From Astrothelium macrocarpum (Eukaryota > Ascomycota > Dothideomycetes > Trypetheliales > Trypetheliaceae): a DNA stretch of 64,000 nucleotides. The stretch covers positions 248,001-312,000 of the forward strand of contig JAGEMR010000012.1 of assembly GCA_021030915.1 (NCBI GenBank), given 5' to 3'. The notes beneath the pieces were generated by a model. That model made no database searches. It was not told the DNA's origin and saw only the letters and a program-made list of their open reading frames with translations. The translations under genes were made by a program, and so were the position numbers. Shown here piece after piece: positions 19,746 through 30,592 of this stretch; the first letter of the stretch is position 1, and every line of letters starts with the position of its first letter.

Positions 19746-20312
19746 TCAATGAAATTGACCTTGTTGTTCTCGAGGGTTCTTTACGAATCTTTGAGCTGTG
19801 ATTGCCGTGATTTGAAAATGAGTAAAGAATCGTATTCTCACATCACACAAAGAGAATGAACAAAGGCAGTAGCCCTGAAAGTGCTAACAAAAGAGTAACA
19901 AAGTGGACACCGTGCATCTATGACCGCTGTAGCGGCACCAGCGTCAAATCTTCTTCCTGGCCCGAAATCCTTATGCTCAAATTCTTTGAAACCAGTGCCA
20001 AAGAATTGCATAATAGATGCACAATCGCATATCGGATTGCTTTTGTGAATCGATTTTACCACTTCAAGTCTTACTGAAAAGTTATCAATAGGGATTTTAA
20101 AGTACCATCAATTTATGTCTCGTCTAAGCTAATGACAATAATAAATAGGGCTGATTCCATGTGAATATCTGCTAATGGAAAACAATCTGAGTAGTGAAGG
20201 ATGCCCATTAAAACCCTCCAAGTGCTATCAATTTAGGACTCGTACAGACCAGTGACAATGATGGATGGAGCTGACCCCATGTGAGTATCAGATAATGGAA
20301 AACAATCTCCTT
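19678..20312. other. Intergenic with a diverged direct repeat
   Basis: Short frames only. Two related blocks of about 90 bp (near 20,098-20,190 and 20,221-20,307) share ATCAATTTA, GACAATRATRRATRG and TAATGGAAAACAATCT. See the repeat entry. Confidence 0.5.
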
Positions 20313-20370
20313 CTACCAGCCAACAAAGGGTAGTCGCAAACCTAATAGGTGAGCAGTGAAGGATACCCAT
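20098..20370. repeat. Diverged tandem duplication reaching the 3' end of the zinc-knuckle gene
   Basis: Copy one is about 20,098-20,213 and copy two about 20,221-20,370. Copy two contains about 42 extra bases, which encode the last residues of the zinc-knuckle F-box-like gene. GAGTAGTGAAGGATGCCCATT in copy one matches GAGCAGTGAAGGATACCCATT inside the gene's 3' end. Many differences are transitions. Confidence 0.6.
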
Positions 20371-21356
20371 TGAGGATTCCAGCTCACACCATAACCCAGC
20401 TCTTCGGGCAGCCCATCACCGTTGATAGTGGCTCTATCAACCTCCTGCAAGGGGTTGATTCGAAATAAACGCACCTTCTCCCAGTCCTCCCACTTATCCG
20501 AGCCGGGAAATAGCGACATCTCATTTTGAATGGTGATGATGAAGTGTGCGGCGTGGGGGGTTAAGCTGTAGCGAGTCATGCGAAACATCCTATCCACATG
20601 CAAAATAGTGTCCACAGCATTTGCCAAAAGACTGCGATCCGCTACGAATTCAACCGTATGAACACGGGCAACTGTCGGCGCTGAGATGAAATGCGTGAGC
20701 GATCCGTCTTTGATGCTGAACCGGAGGTCTTCAATCTCAGTATGAGTTGAATAAAGCTTGAGAGGTTTACGGCTGAGCACTTGTGTAGCCTCGGAATAGA
20801 TTTGTTTGTTCAGTAGAAGAACACTCGGAGTATGGAGGCCGCGGAAACCAGGAAGTGGAACGTACGTGCGCACATACTTTCCGGGATACCTTTGCACCAG
20901 TTCTTCTCGCTTTTGCACCCTCCTCCTATAGTTGTTCAGGCCGTCGTTCCAATCGCACGCGTAATCGTAGATCATGTCACGAAGCTCTCGTGGTAGATCT
21001 GTAAACGACAAAGTCATGGGTCGAAGATTGATTCGACGATAATCGACGACAGTGTAGGGAGTTCCCGCGCGGCAAAGTTCGGTGTGGAAGAATTTGTGAC
21101 CAACGCGATCACAACGAAAACAAGTGCGGTCCTGTAGTGCTTTTTTGATCTCGGGCCAGGTCTTGTATGGCGGCTTTTTCATTCCGAGAATCGGCAAATT
21201 AAGAGGGTTGACTGGCGCAGACGGTAAACCTTCGGTGTTTACCCAGGCTGGGCAGACGTCTTTATGGGATGCCATGTGCCCTTTGATGCCGCAACGAAAG
21301 CATTCACCTCGCTTGATTCGACGGTCCCTTTCAAGTAAGCTGAGTTTGCTTGACAT
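20313..21356 (-). CDS. Two-zinc-knuckle F-box-like protein
   Basis: A single exon of 347 residues. The N-terminus has two CCHC-like knuckles: CFRCGIKGHMASHKDVC at about residue 19, and CFRCDRVGHKFFHTELC at about residue 79. Then comes an F-box-like start (SFTDLPRELRDMIYDYA, about 116-132) and a C-terminal body with VLLLNKQIYSEATQVL, typical of ascomycete F-box-like/2EXR-type families. Zinc knuckles suggest nucleic-acid or protein binding. A ubiquitin-ligase adaptor role is inferred from the F-box-like part. Convergent to the other F-box-like gene upstream. Confidence 0.78.
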   Translation of the reverse strand: MSSKLSLLERDRRIKRGECFRCGIKGHMASHKDVCPAWVNTEGLPSAPVNPLNLPILGMKKPPYKTWPEIKKALQDRTCFRCDRVGHKFFHTELCRAGTPYTVVDYRRINLRPMTLSFTDLPRELRDMIYDYACDWNDGLNNYRRRVQKREELVQRYPGKYVRTYVPLPGFRGLHTPSVLLLNKQIYSEATQVLSRKPLKLYSTHTEIEDLRFSIKDGSLTHFISAPTVARVHTVEFVADRSLLANAVDTILHVDRMFRMTRYSLTPHAAHFIITIQNEMSLFPGSDKWEDWEKVRLFRINPLQEVDRATINGDGLPEELGYGVSWNPQWVSFTAHLLGLRLPFVGW

Positions 21357-22669
21357 GATGCTGAATTAAGGGCTAAGAGCCCTGTAAGTATAGAGGAAGG
21401 TTGCTAGTAGACTTAGTGACTGTATGAAGGTGGTCTATGAAGTTGTTGCAAGGAAGAAAATTCGAGGAAAAAACCGAAGATCCCGGGAAATATGTACAGC
21501 GTGTAATGACTGTGAGATAGCTGCTTTAAGAGTGATGGTTGTCTAAGTGATGATGTGGTAATGTCATGTCCACAAGCTTGCATGGCGGTGTGACTGGTGG
21601 GCGATCGAACAAGCGGTCACGCAGGCATCAACCGACTCCACAACCGCATCACTTTCGAAAGATCAGATTGCCAAGAATGTTACAGGATACAGGCCACCAG
21701 TGTGCCAATCTTGTGACGACGCAGACATAGCCAAAACCAAGAACTGAAATCACAATTAATATCAAAATTGCTTTTTTGAATCTTTGATAACAACTGTTTT
21801 TTGAATGATTTTTTGTTGATGTTGACCGATGAATAATAAACGATGAATATTGAATAGTCAACGGTGAATGACAAGTGGCGAATGGTAAATAACGAATGGT
21901 AAATGTCGAATGATTATTTCAATTTCTTGATATTCGGCGGGCTTGGAAGGTTTGCTTCGACTAAAAGTAGATAGGCTGGCACATCCACTGGTGAAAACTA
22001 TGGTGCTCAGGCCATAGAGACAGCATCTGCCAACTTAAGGATGACACTTTGTGACGAAATGCGGCTCGAGGATCCTTGGTGATGATCCATCGTGAAGAAG
22101 GCCGATGTTTTTGGTCAGCGATTCGACACACAGCAAAAGCTTGCGGGTCTCTGAGGCTGCTTGATCAACGAAGCGAAGCTCGAGAATAACGAAAGGCCTT
22201 TGTGTATCATCTAATGTTCCGACTACAAAGTGCAAGGCCTTGCTAACCCGGCAATATCGAATGGAAATGTAGCTCTAATCGCACGTGTGACAGACGCGAA
22301 TGTCTTGAACTTCAGAGGTCGAGCCGAAGAAGAAAAGAGTGTGCTATTCATGGTCTTTACAAAATAAGAGAAGAGCGTGGAGGAAAGGCCCAAGGCGTAG
22401 CATGCATCGACGGAAGATACAAAGACGGGATGACAAAGGAAGTTGTTTAGAAAATGCTGGGGGTGGAATGTACAGGGAATTGAAAGACACAAATGGTGTC
22501 TGAACAGGCGAATTGCTCGGGTCTGATTACGCCGGGAAGGACCCTAAAGGGCAGCGTCAATTTGACAATTAAGACACTGTTGGCGTTCTGCTCGGAGATT
22601 TCGTCTCAATTATTTCATCTCATGTTTCAATCTCATCTGCATCTGTCCTGCAAGTCTTGATCGCTCAGC
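21357..22669. other. Intergenic, 1.3 kb
   Basis: No gene supported. At about 21,840-21,915 short GAATGGTAAAT-like and GAATR units recur. The last part is the promoter of the aldolase gene. Confidence 0.45.
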
Positions 22670-23662
22670 ATGAGTCTTTCAAACTCGAGCAATGGCGATC
22701 ACTCTTATGCTGTTCCGCAGCCGGGCGTATACGTACCAGCTGTGACATGTTTTGATCCTGATACGGATGAACTTTGCTTGACAGAGCAAGCCAAGTATTA
22801 TTCGTATCTCGCAAATAGCGGCCTCACAGGACTCGTGATTCTGGGCACGAATGCAGAGACTTTCCTCTTGACACGGGAGGAGCGTGCAAGTTTAGTAAAA
22901 CTCGCCCGCCAATCTGTTCCCGAGAATTATCCCATAATCGCCGGAGTCGGAGGTCACTCGACAAAGCAAGTCCTCGAGTATATCTCTGATGCCCATGCCG
23001 CTGGCGCGAACTTTGTTCTTGTCCTTCCGTGCGCCTACTTTGGCAAGCAAACGACCCCTTCAGTAATCGAGAACTTCTACCATCAGGTCGCATCAGCATC
23101 GCCATTGCCTATCATCATCTACAATTTCCCCGGCGTCTGCAATGGCCTTGATCTCGACTCTGATATTATGACCTTACTCGCCCAGGCGCACCCTAATATT
23201 GTTGGCGTAAAGCTAACGTGTGGTTCCGTGGGCAAAATAACCCGTCTCGCAGCAACTTTCCCTCCATCTCGCTTTGCTGTCTTCGGAGGACAGTCTGATT
23301 TTCTGATTGGTGGATTGGCAGCAGGAAGCGCAGGTTGCATCGCTGCATTTGGGAACATCTTTCCTCGCACAATTGTGCACATATTCAACCTCTGGCAGAG
23401 CGGCCGGCGAGAGGAGGCGCTGGTTCTACACCAGAAAGCTGCATTAGCGGAGTCTCCCACGAAAGCTGGCATTGCCAATACCAAGTATGGAGCTGCAGTC
23501 TTCACTGCTCCCAGAGCCGGGGTAGGAAACGCAGAGAAGTTGTTCAGACCGAGGAGACCATATGAAGAACCCAATCCAGCTGCAAAGGAGAAGATCGTAA
23601 GGGCAATGGAAGGACTAGATGAGATTGAGAAGGAGTTAGCAGTCGTCTCGTCAGCGACGTGA
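22670..23662 (+). CDS. DHDPS/NAL-family aldolase (dihydrodipicolinate synthase-like)
   Basis: A single exon of 330 residues with the class I aldolase TIM-barrel pattern of the DapA family (PF00701). Visible motifs are GTNAETFLLTREER (the substrate carboxylate loop), LPIIIYNFPG with the catalytic Tyr at about 151, and GVKLTCG with the Schiff-base Lys at about 181. Fungi lack the bacterial lysine pathway, so the protein is more likely a 2-keto-3-deoxy-sugar-acid aldolase (as in L-galactonate breakdown), a 4-hydroxy-2-oxoglutarate aldolase, or a related pyruvate-releasing enzyme. No other pathway gene lies next to it. Cytosolic location is expected since there is no signal peptide. Confidence 0.88.
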   Translation: MSLSNSSNGDHSYAVPQPGVYVPAVTCFDPDTDELCLTEQAKYYSYLANSGLTGLVILGTNAETFLLTREERASLVKLARQSVPENYPIIAGVGGHSTKQVLEYISDAHAAGANFVLVLPCAYFGKQTTPSVIENFYHQVASASPLPIIIYNFPGVCNGLDLDSDIMTLLAQAHPNIVGVKLTCGSVGKITRLAATFPPSRFAVFGGQSDFLIGGLAAGSAGCIAAFGNIFPRTIVHIFNLWQSGRREEALVLHQKAALAESPTKAGIANTKYGAAVFTAPRAGVGNAEKLFRPRRPYEEPNPAAKEKIVRAMEGLDEIEKELAVVSSAT

Positions 23663-26010
23663 GAAACAGGGACCGTGCCACACCCTTACTGAATCTCTCT
23701 CATTGCCAGCGATTTGTGGAGCGTTCCACACCACATGTCTTCAATATCATATTATCGATCCTACAAAAAAATCCCCGCTAAATGTTGCGGGAAAATTTCC
23801 CACTGTTAGATGGGCCGAATCATGGACAGCATTGAGCCAATCGAATCACCCCCAAAATTTGGCAATTTCAATCTAGAATCCTTTCTACGCAGTCGACTAC
23901 GACGTATCGGTGTTTACGGCTCCCGATACTATTAAAAACGTCTTGCTAGACCAAGTGGCTAATTTATCATGAATCGATCTCCGATAATTGGGACAAGTGG
24001 CCGCTCAAATGACTCTTTGATAGCCGACTCAGTGCCACGTTCTCTAGCCGTTAAGCCAATTCACTACCGTGACTAATTTCATCCCCAAATGCGCTTTGCA
24101 ATCAACAGCTCGGTCAGGTTGCGCTAAGCGGCCAATCGAATATCGTCTCAAAATAGCACTAATAGGAAATGCTGTAGCGCTTCCGTGATAGAATTAGCTG
24201 TAAGCGATTTGCCTTCTATTCGAGATTAGATCGCATCATTAGGCACTGCAATGTCATCCATTTCATAGCGCAATAGTGTATCATTCCACTTCTTCACGTA
24301 AGCACAATTGTGAGTTTTCAATAACTTGGATGAAAGCCTATGAATTGAGACATTGAAATATCCACGATCTCTGTCTCAATTTTCAGAGGAGATGCACGGG
24401 TCTTGGCAAGGTACTTAGAAGTCCTTCGGCGTTGCTCGCATTACTTTGACACCAGCATAGGGTCAACCGAGATCGGTGTCTTACAACATCAAGCGGTGAG
24501 CACCGGCACAATGTTCTTCACTGATTGAAAGGACTTGACTGCGAGAACAGTGGTAGGTCCGTGCCAGAAGTGTACAACTTATCATGTACCAAACATCGCC
24601 GGTCACTGGCTGGGGCATAGCTCTCTCGATTATGTGAACTTATCGATCTAAGCTGAAAAACAATACTCAGGTACCTTCCAATCTCGCCAAGAAAACTCAC
24701 GACCTTTCGCTAGATCGGTCGGTCGACGCCACAAGATCTGTATCCAGTGCTTAGTTTGATTTTAATACGGGAACCCATCATTCTTTCTACTTTTGGTACG
24801 AGGCCCCGCTCCGTTGTCAAATCATCGTTCGATTTCTCTCTCTCAAGCTGCAACGTGCTGAAGTTTTCGCCATTGGTACAATTATGATCCTCTCCCAGCT
24901 ACACTGTCGTAGGAGTAGCCTTGGCTCTACATACACCCCTGTCTCATATATTTTGAGCTCCGCCGTTGGTGTAGATCAGTCAGATTTCAGTGCATTTGGG
25001 TTTTGAAGGATCTGTGCTATCATTCGTACTGTTTTCTCATGGCGAGAAGCTCTTCAGTCAAAGAGTTGGCTAGTGTTGTCGGATCACAGTGGAGAGCGGC
25101 CTCGGTCGGCCAATGCGCTTTGCTTTCTTTTTTCCCCCTCAATTCCGATTTCCGCTTCATCTCTGCAAGGCTGACGCCAACAACTTCAAAAGCACCACCA
25201 CATTACGAAATGATGCAGTTTACGAATTCTACTCGGCAACACAGTCCTTGGCCTTCCGATCCTGATTGGTTTTCACAGCGGGATCACGTGGCATCTCTTT
25301 GCCCCATCATGCGGTGAGGTTGCCCCCTGACGTAGCGAGGTTGCCCTCCAAGGCAATGAGGTTGCCCTTTGACGGAACGAGGTTGCCCTTCGACGGAAAA
25401 AGGCTGGCCTTTACCCGAACAGGAGTTGCCCTCTCATGTCATGATCCGCATTCTGAGGGCAATGGTTTCGCCCTTCGTCCACGGATCAGGCTGGGATAAT
25501 CAGCGTCAAACAATTCCGTCAACTCGAACCGCTCCATGCGCAATGCAGCTCATGTGGCTTCTTTTCTCTGGTGAGTATGCATTTATAACTCTGTTAAGGG
25601 CAAAGGGCATTTTATCGTTTCACATAATTGGATCTTGCCTGCGAAGGGTGGAGTAACTGAAACCGACTTCCAGCAATAGCCGAGAGGCTGTCCGGACTTG
25701 ACCGCTATCGTATGTAGTGCAGCCTTCGATTTGGAACAATCGTCCCATCTGGACTAGCCTGAAGAAGGCATATTTTTAACGGCTGGACCTAAAGTGCAGC
25801 GTGAGTATTGTTGTCCTCACGTTCCTCTTCCGTTTGTCATACCTGTGGATTGCCCTACTGGTTGGAGGGCAACGCTCTTTGTAGCTATATAACTGTCTCA
25901 CTACTTAATAGTAGCTACTATACTATGATCACGCCTACAGTTTGCTGGCCAAATGCTTGGTTATATAGCCACCTTGTTTGAGAGACAGCCCATTCTATAA
26001 AGCTCTAGAA
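23663..26010. other. 2.3-kb gene-poor stretch with a 21-bp minisatellite
   Basis: No gene supported; all frames are short. A 21-bp repeat of five copies lies at 25,316-25,420. The stretch marks the start of the accessory block on its right. Confidence 0.5.
25316..25420 (+). repeat. 21-bp tandem repeat, about five copies
   Basis: Units start at 25,316, 25,337, 25,358, 25,379 and 25,400, with consensus GAGGTTGCCCTYTGACGGAAC. The fifth copy is degenerate. GTTGCCC fragments continue for a further 60 bp. Confidence 0.85.
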
Positions 26011-29000
26011 ATGAGTAACGATACGCCTGATATTACGTTTTTCCCAGACTCTACGGTTATGGACTTCAATTCCAAATCTCTACGTTGGTTTGGTCATGAT
26101 TTAGCGGAACCACAGTACCAGGAACAGCGCGACATATCTCAGGTATCGATGGACCTAGGGAGCACCTCAAACGACCCGTGGGGTATCTATCCGTTCTCCC
26201 AAAATCTACTTGATCTCAGGTCAGAGGACGGTTCTGGGCGCTCTACTTTGCTCGCTCAACAAGATCACGATTTCCTTGGGGATCAGGTAAGTTCACTGCC
26301 ACATTTCTAATAGCGCAATGAATGTTTAAGTATTTTAGTACCCGACTGGACCTCCAGATGTAGACTTAGACAGCATGGGGACGACACCGTGGTCATTAAG
26401 CAACAATCACTTATCCACGTTCGACCACCGATTTCCTGCTTCGAACCCTGATTCCCGTCAAAGTCCTGTCCAGAGTCCAGATGTCACACGCGAGGTGTCC
26501 AAACTGAGATGTCCCCTTGATTGTTCATCAGAGGTATCATTCAGTCGCTCAGCCGAACAACGACGTCATTTGGAGGAGCAACATCAGTGTGGTCACATTG
26601 ACTGCAAGAACACCTTTTTTCGTACACGAATGAAACGTGACGAACATGAAAGATCTCACAACAAGTTTGAGTTGGGATATCATTGTGGATCATGTTTGCT
26701 GAATGGCAAGCAGATAGATCTGTTTAGACGGCCGGAAAAGATTAAAAAACATTTTACTTCGGTGCATAAAAAGCCGAGTGTGTCAGGATATGAAAACTTC
26801 CAGTGTCATTATTTCCCTTGCAAATCTGGGGTATACGGTGGTTTATATTTTGCTTCAGGCTTCGATCTGGAGAAGCATATAAAGCAAGAACACTCTCCTC
26901 AATCGGAAGAATCCAAGCTTGATGAAATGACAAATGGTCAGTATCTTCACGCATTTCACAATCGTAACTGACACATGAAACCATGTACTAACTTCAATAA
27001 AGCGTCACTGTATCTGCCACAAGAATCACTGGAGGGACGAAGCGTCGTCTTTCACAATAGAAAACATCCTCTTGATTGTCCCTCAGACCCCATTTCAAAA
27101 CGATGCAAACGAGATGAGCATGGACACCGTTCTCTAACATCTTCCGACAATAACCAGCAACCCCCGGTACCTCTGCTGTCTGATCATGATGCAGACCTGA
27201 AAAATTCTCATGGTACCAATTCTGCGGTTGAGAAGAGCATAATACTGTCTCATCAACAGCCCCAGCTACCAGTATCTGAGAGGATCTTGATTAAGCCCAT
27301 CAAAACAGAAGACATCTTCAGTCTCTTGGGACACACGGGTGCGTGTATACTTACCTCAGGGAGTACTCCACTAATATATGTAACAGATCTCCAGAGTATT
27401 GTGAAGAAACTGAGAAACATTAATGTATCTCCATTTTTTATCCGGTCTCAAGAAGCTATAAGTCTGCGCGGGACCATCTGCCATGATACAATGGCGAAGG
27501 CCAAAGAGCTGTTGGAACCTCTACTTCCTCGTGTTATACATAGAAGGCAAGGTCCTGTGCCCAAGTCACATTGGAACCCCCACCGCAAGTTTCGATCCAA
27601 TCAGAGACATCAAAATGCTACAAACTCAATTAAGATCCTTCCAATAGATCCCTCTGAAGATAGGGAGGCAATGATAACATGGGGCCGTTTTATCATGCCA
27701 CGCCTATCAAGCATAAGCCGACTCGCTGGAGTAGTCAGTTCTTGCACGGTGGCACTAGTGCGCCAGAAAGATGATTCCCATGATCCAGTACCTGTCATTC
27801 GATTCGAATCTGAATCCCAGGCGGACGTCAATAGGCGTATCATTCGAACACAAATCAACAAAATCTGCACAGTGCACGGTCGACCGAAATTACCGGTCCA
27901 CTTTTACAACGGCAAGTTAGTTTCGCTTGTCGGAAGCTCATTTGCAGACGACCCGCCCGAGGATATTGTGATTCCCCATCAATCACGATATTATAAACAG
28001 CCTGGAATGAGCGCTTCAATAGGAATGAGCCAATGTGAACATTTCTACGCAACTCTTGGAGGCTACATTCTGATCGGAGGACTACCTTTCATGCTTACCG
28101 TGAGTCACTTCATCCAAGACGCTAACACGTGTAAATGTAATATTACGGAACATCCCACAGATATAGTCGACTCTCCTGCACCAATCGATGTCAAAGAACT
28201 TTCAAAGCTCTTTGGAAACCAGTTACAGACAACACAGTTACAAATCGAAACATCGGAATTAGTACCAGCCGAGGATGAAGTGGAATTAGCGGCATTGGTG
28301 GATTCTGTTGCCGAAGATGAGTCTAGGCTCGAACAATTCAAGCTTATGGGCTACTACAAGTCATGGCTCAAGGATTTGGGGAGGGAAAGCCAAGATTTCA
28401 AACTAGGAAAGTTGATAAAGAGTTCAGTCGAAGACCCCGTCGCGGCTCCCTACTTTCAGCGTGAGAACAGCATTAATGTCAAGCTTCATCGCATGGATTG
28501 GGCCATATTCCAAGTTGACGGGGCCCGGCTCGGCCAAAATAAATTTCGCCATCCGCACGGAACCGAACTGAACTGTCGGCACTATAAAAGCGAGACTGAG
28601 AGTCTCGCAGGTATAGGGGTTTCATGTGAGGCAAGCAGGGAGTTCAAACCTGGTGAGAAGGTTTATTACGTCGGAAGCAACAGCGGTTACCGCGAGGGCA
28701 CGATCAATCCGCAGCCAACTTTTGTAGTCTTCGGCCCTGAACAGTCTGAAAGAGAGGTACATGAATGGAGTATCATCCCCTTGGGGCAGGATGATATTAC
28801 GGAAGAAGATGTCCGAGGGGATTCAGGCGCATGGATTATTGCGGCGTGTGATAATAACCTTCTAGGGCTTCTCTGGGGTTTCAGTGGCCGATTACTTTTC
28901 TTTACCCCCATCGAGGAGATCTTTAGGCACATCAGCTCGAAAATGGATGATAAACATGTCGAGATTGCACCTCCCAGACGAGACCGGATCGACCCAGTTC

Positions 29001-29407
29001 CCGTCGTCCATGTCAGCGGAAGTGAAAGAATGTTTCGGAAGAAAAAATACTACTTTAGGGTGCAAGACAAGAGAACGGTTGAGGAAGAGGAACCGCGCGC
29101 AGAGCCAAAGCAGTACAGAGACGATATAGGCTCTCCTCCAAGCGAAACTATGATGATCACAACCATGTCAACGCTTGATGAATCCACAACCCGGTCGCCA
29201 TCGCCAGTACCAAGCCTAACATCCTCAGACCTCTCCACAGCCGACTCGCGATCTTCGGAACCGTCGTCACCCGACACACAATGGCTTGCTCAGCCATTTG
29301 AGAAACTCAACGTCAAAAGCCAACCGTTTGTTCCCACAACTCCACCGTTCGAATGGAATGAGTATCCTCCCCAGACGTTAGACCAAACCGTCAAAGTGCT
29401 ATCGTAA
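26011..29407 (+). CDS. C2H2 zinc-finger / trypsin-like serine protease fusion
   Basis: Three exons (26,011-26,286, 26,339-26,936, 27,003-29,407) give 1092 residues. The second intron has a TACTAAC branch point. Residues of about 150-270 hold several Cys/His groups, e.g. CGHIDC...HERSH at about 176-198 and a later CHYFPCKSG...HIKQEH group, resembling fungal C2H2 arrays. Residues of about 640-940 look like a chymotrypsin/trypsin-fold protease domain with a full triad: LTVSHFI (His about 660), MDWAIFQVD (Asp about 790) and RGDSGAWI (Ser about 899). There is no signal peptide, so it acts inside the cell. The tail is Ser/Thr/Pro-rich. Intracellular trypsin-fold domains in such multidomain proteins are known mainly as effectors of immunity or cell death. 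The neighbours (kinase-ankyrin, caspase-like) suit this, but it is inference. Confidence 0.82.
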
Positions 29408-30592
29408 CAGAAACAACACAGTTTCGTTCGTCCTATTTCAATTGCCCAATATGCAAAGCAAACTTTTGTTAGTATCGCAGCTTCAAGTTGGAACAAGATA
29501 ATACGTTGGAATGGATTGGCGTATATTCTTAAGCTATGGAAATCAGTATGTAACTCGACTCTTTCGATCATTTCAACCAATCTTATCGATACAAATCGCA
29601 TTTTTCTGCGAAAGCCCAAAGCTCGCAAGTAGCATTTGTAGTATCCGAATTTAATGAGGGGATGTTCTATGAATATCAGTCTAATGCTCCTTATCAGTAA
29701 TCGTTGTGCTGGGGAATTGGGGCCCGTTTTTGCCGTTTGGGGGAACCTGTTCTCATTTCGACCACTTTTGCCCCCAATCGGACAAATGTTCGGAGTATCA
29801 GAGCAAGGCAGATTTTGTTCCTCAATACGCCCTGTACCCGACACACACCTAGTGGATATGCACCTTCTAATCTTACATCCAATCCATGTCTACGGTACAC
29901 GCGCTTTCTGATCTTACGCATCTTTTAACCTTACACACTTCTTAATCCTACATACGCTTTGATCCTACGCATCCGTCGATCCTACACACTCTTTGATCCT
30001 CGTATCTTTCAATCTTATACAATCTCTAATGCCATACACAATCCACTCCTACACACTCTTGAGCCTGCATAGGATCTACAATCTACTCTACTCTCGACAA
30101 TGTATCCAACATTCTATTAATTTCTTAATTTGATAATTGCTAAACACCATGGGTGAAAGCCGGTTTTTTATGTAGACCATGTCATTAGATGGTGTGTGCC
30201 GTTGGCCAGTGGCTTATTCAAACAGAATGACGATACTTCAATGCGACCGAGGTCGGCACCTCGGAAGCAGGAATGGGTACGGACTAAGCCTGTGCATAAT
30301 CGTTGTTTCCACGTGACACGTGTATATGTACTCCATAGTTTGCTTTTGATGGATCGTTGTCAATCACTTCATCTTATTTCAAACGTCCGTCAAGCTGTCG
30401 CTGGTCATGCAGCTTGCTGTGCGCCTCGTTGTGTATCATGCCTCCTGCTGACTGTACATATGTGCCCTGTAGACTTTCTCTGTGGGGTCACCTCCCGTTT
30501 GCATTTTACGGCCATACCACAAGCTTTGCTCCTCTCGAGCCAAGTGCTCCGACGCTTAGATCATCTCTTGAAAACAGCTTGAGAACCCAAAC
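29408..30592. other. Intergenic with short diverged tandem repeats
   Basis: No gene. A degenerate tandem repeat occupies about 29,905-30,075. The last 300 bp precede the kinase ATG. Confidence 0.5.
29905..30075 (+). repeat. Degenerate tandem repeat, about 17-21 bp unit
   Basis: At least eight imperfect units of the type GATCCTACRCAYNCTTT follow one another (TGATCTTACGCATC, TTAACCTTACACAC, TTAATCCTACATAC, TTTGATCCTACGCATC and so on). They are pyrimidine-rich on the plus strand. Confidence 0.65.
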
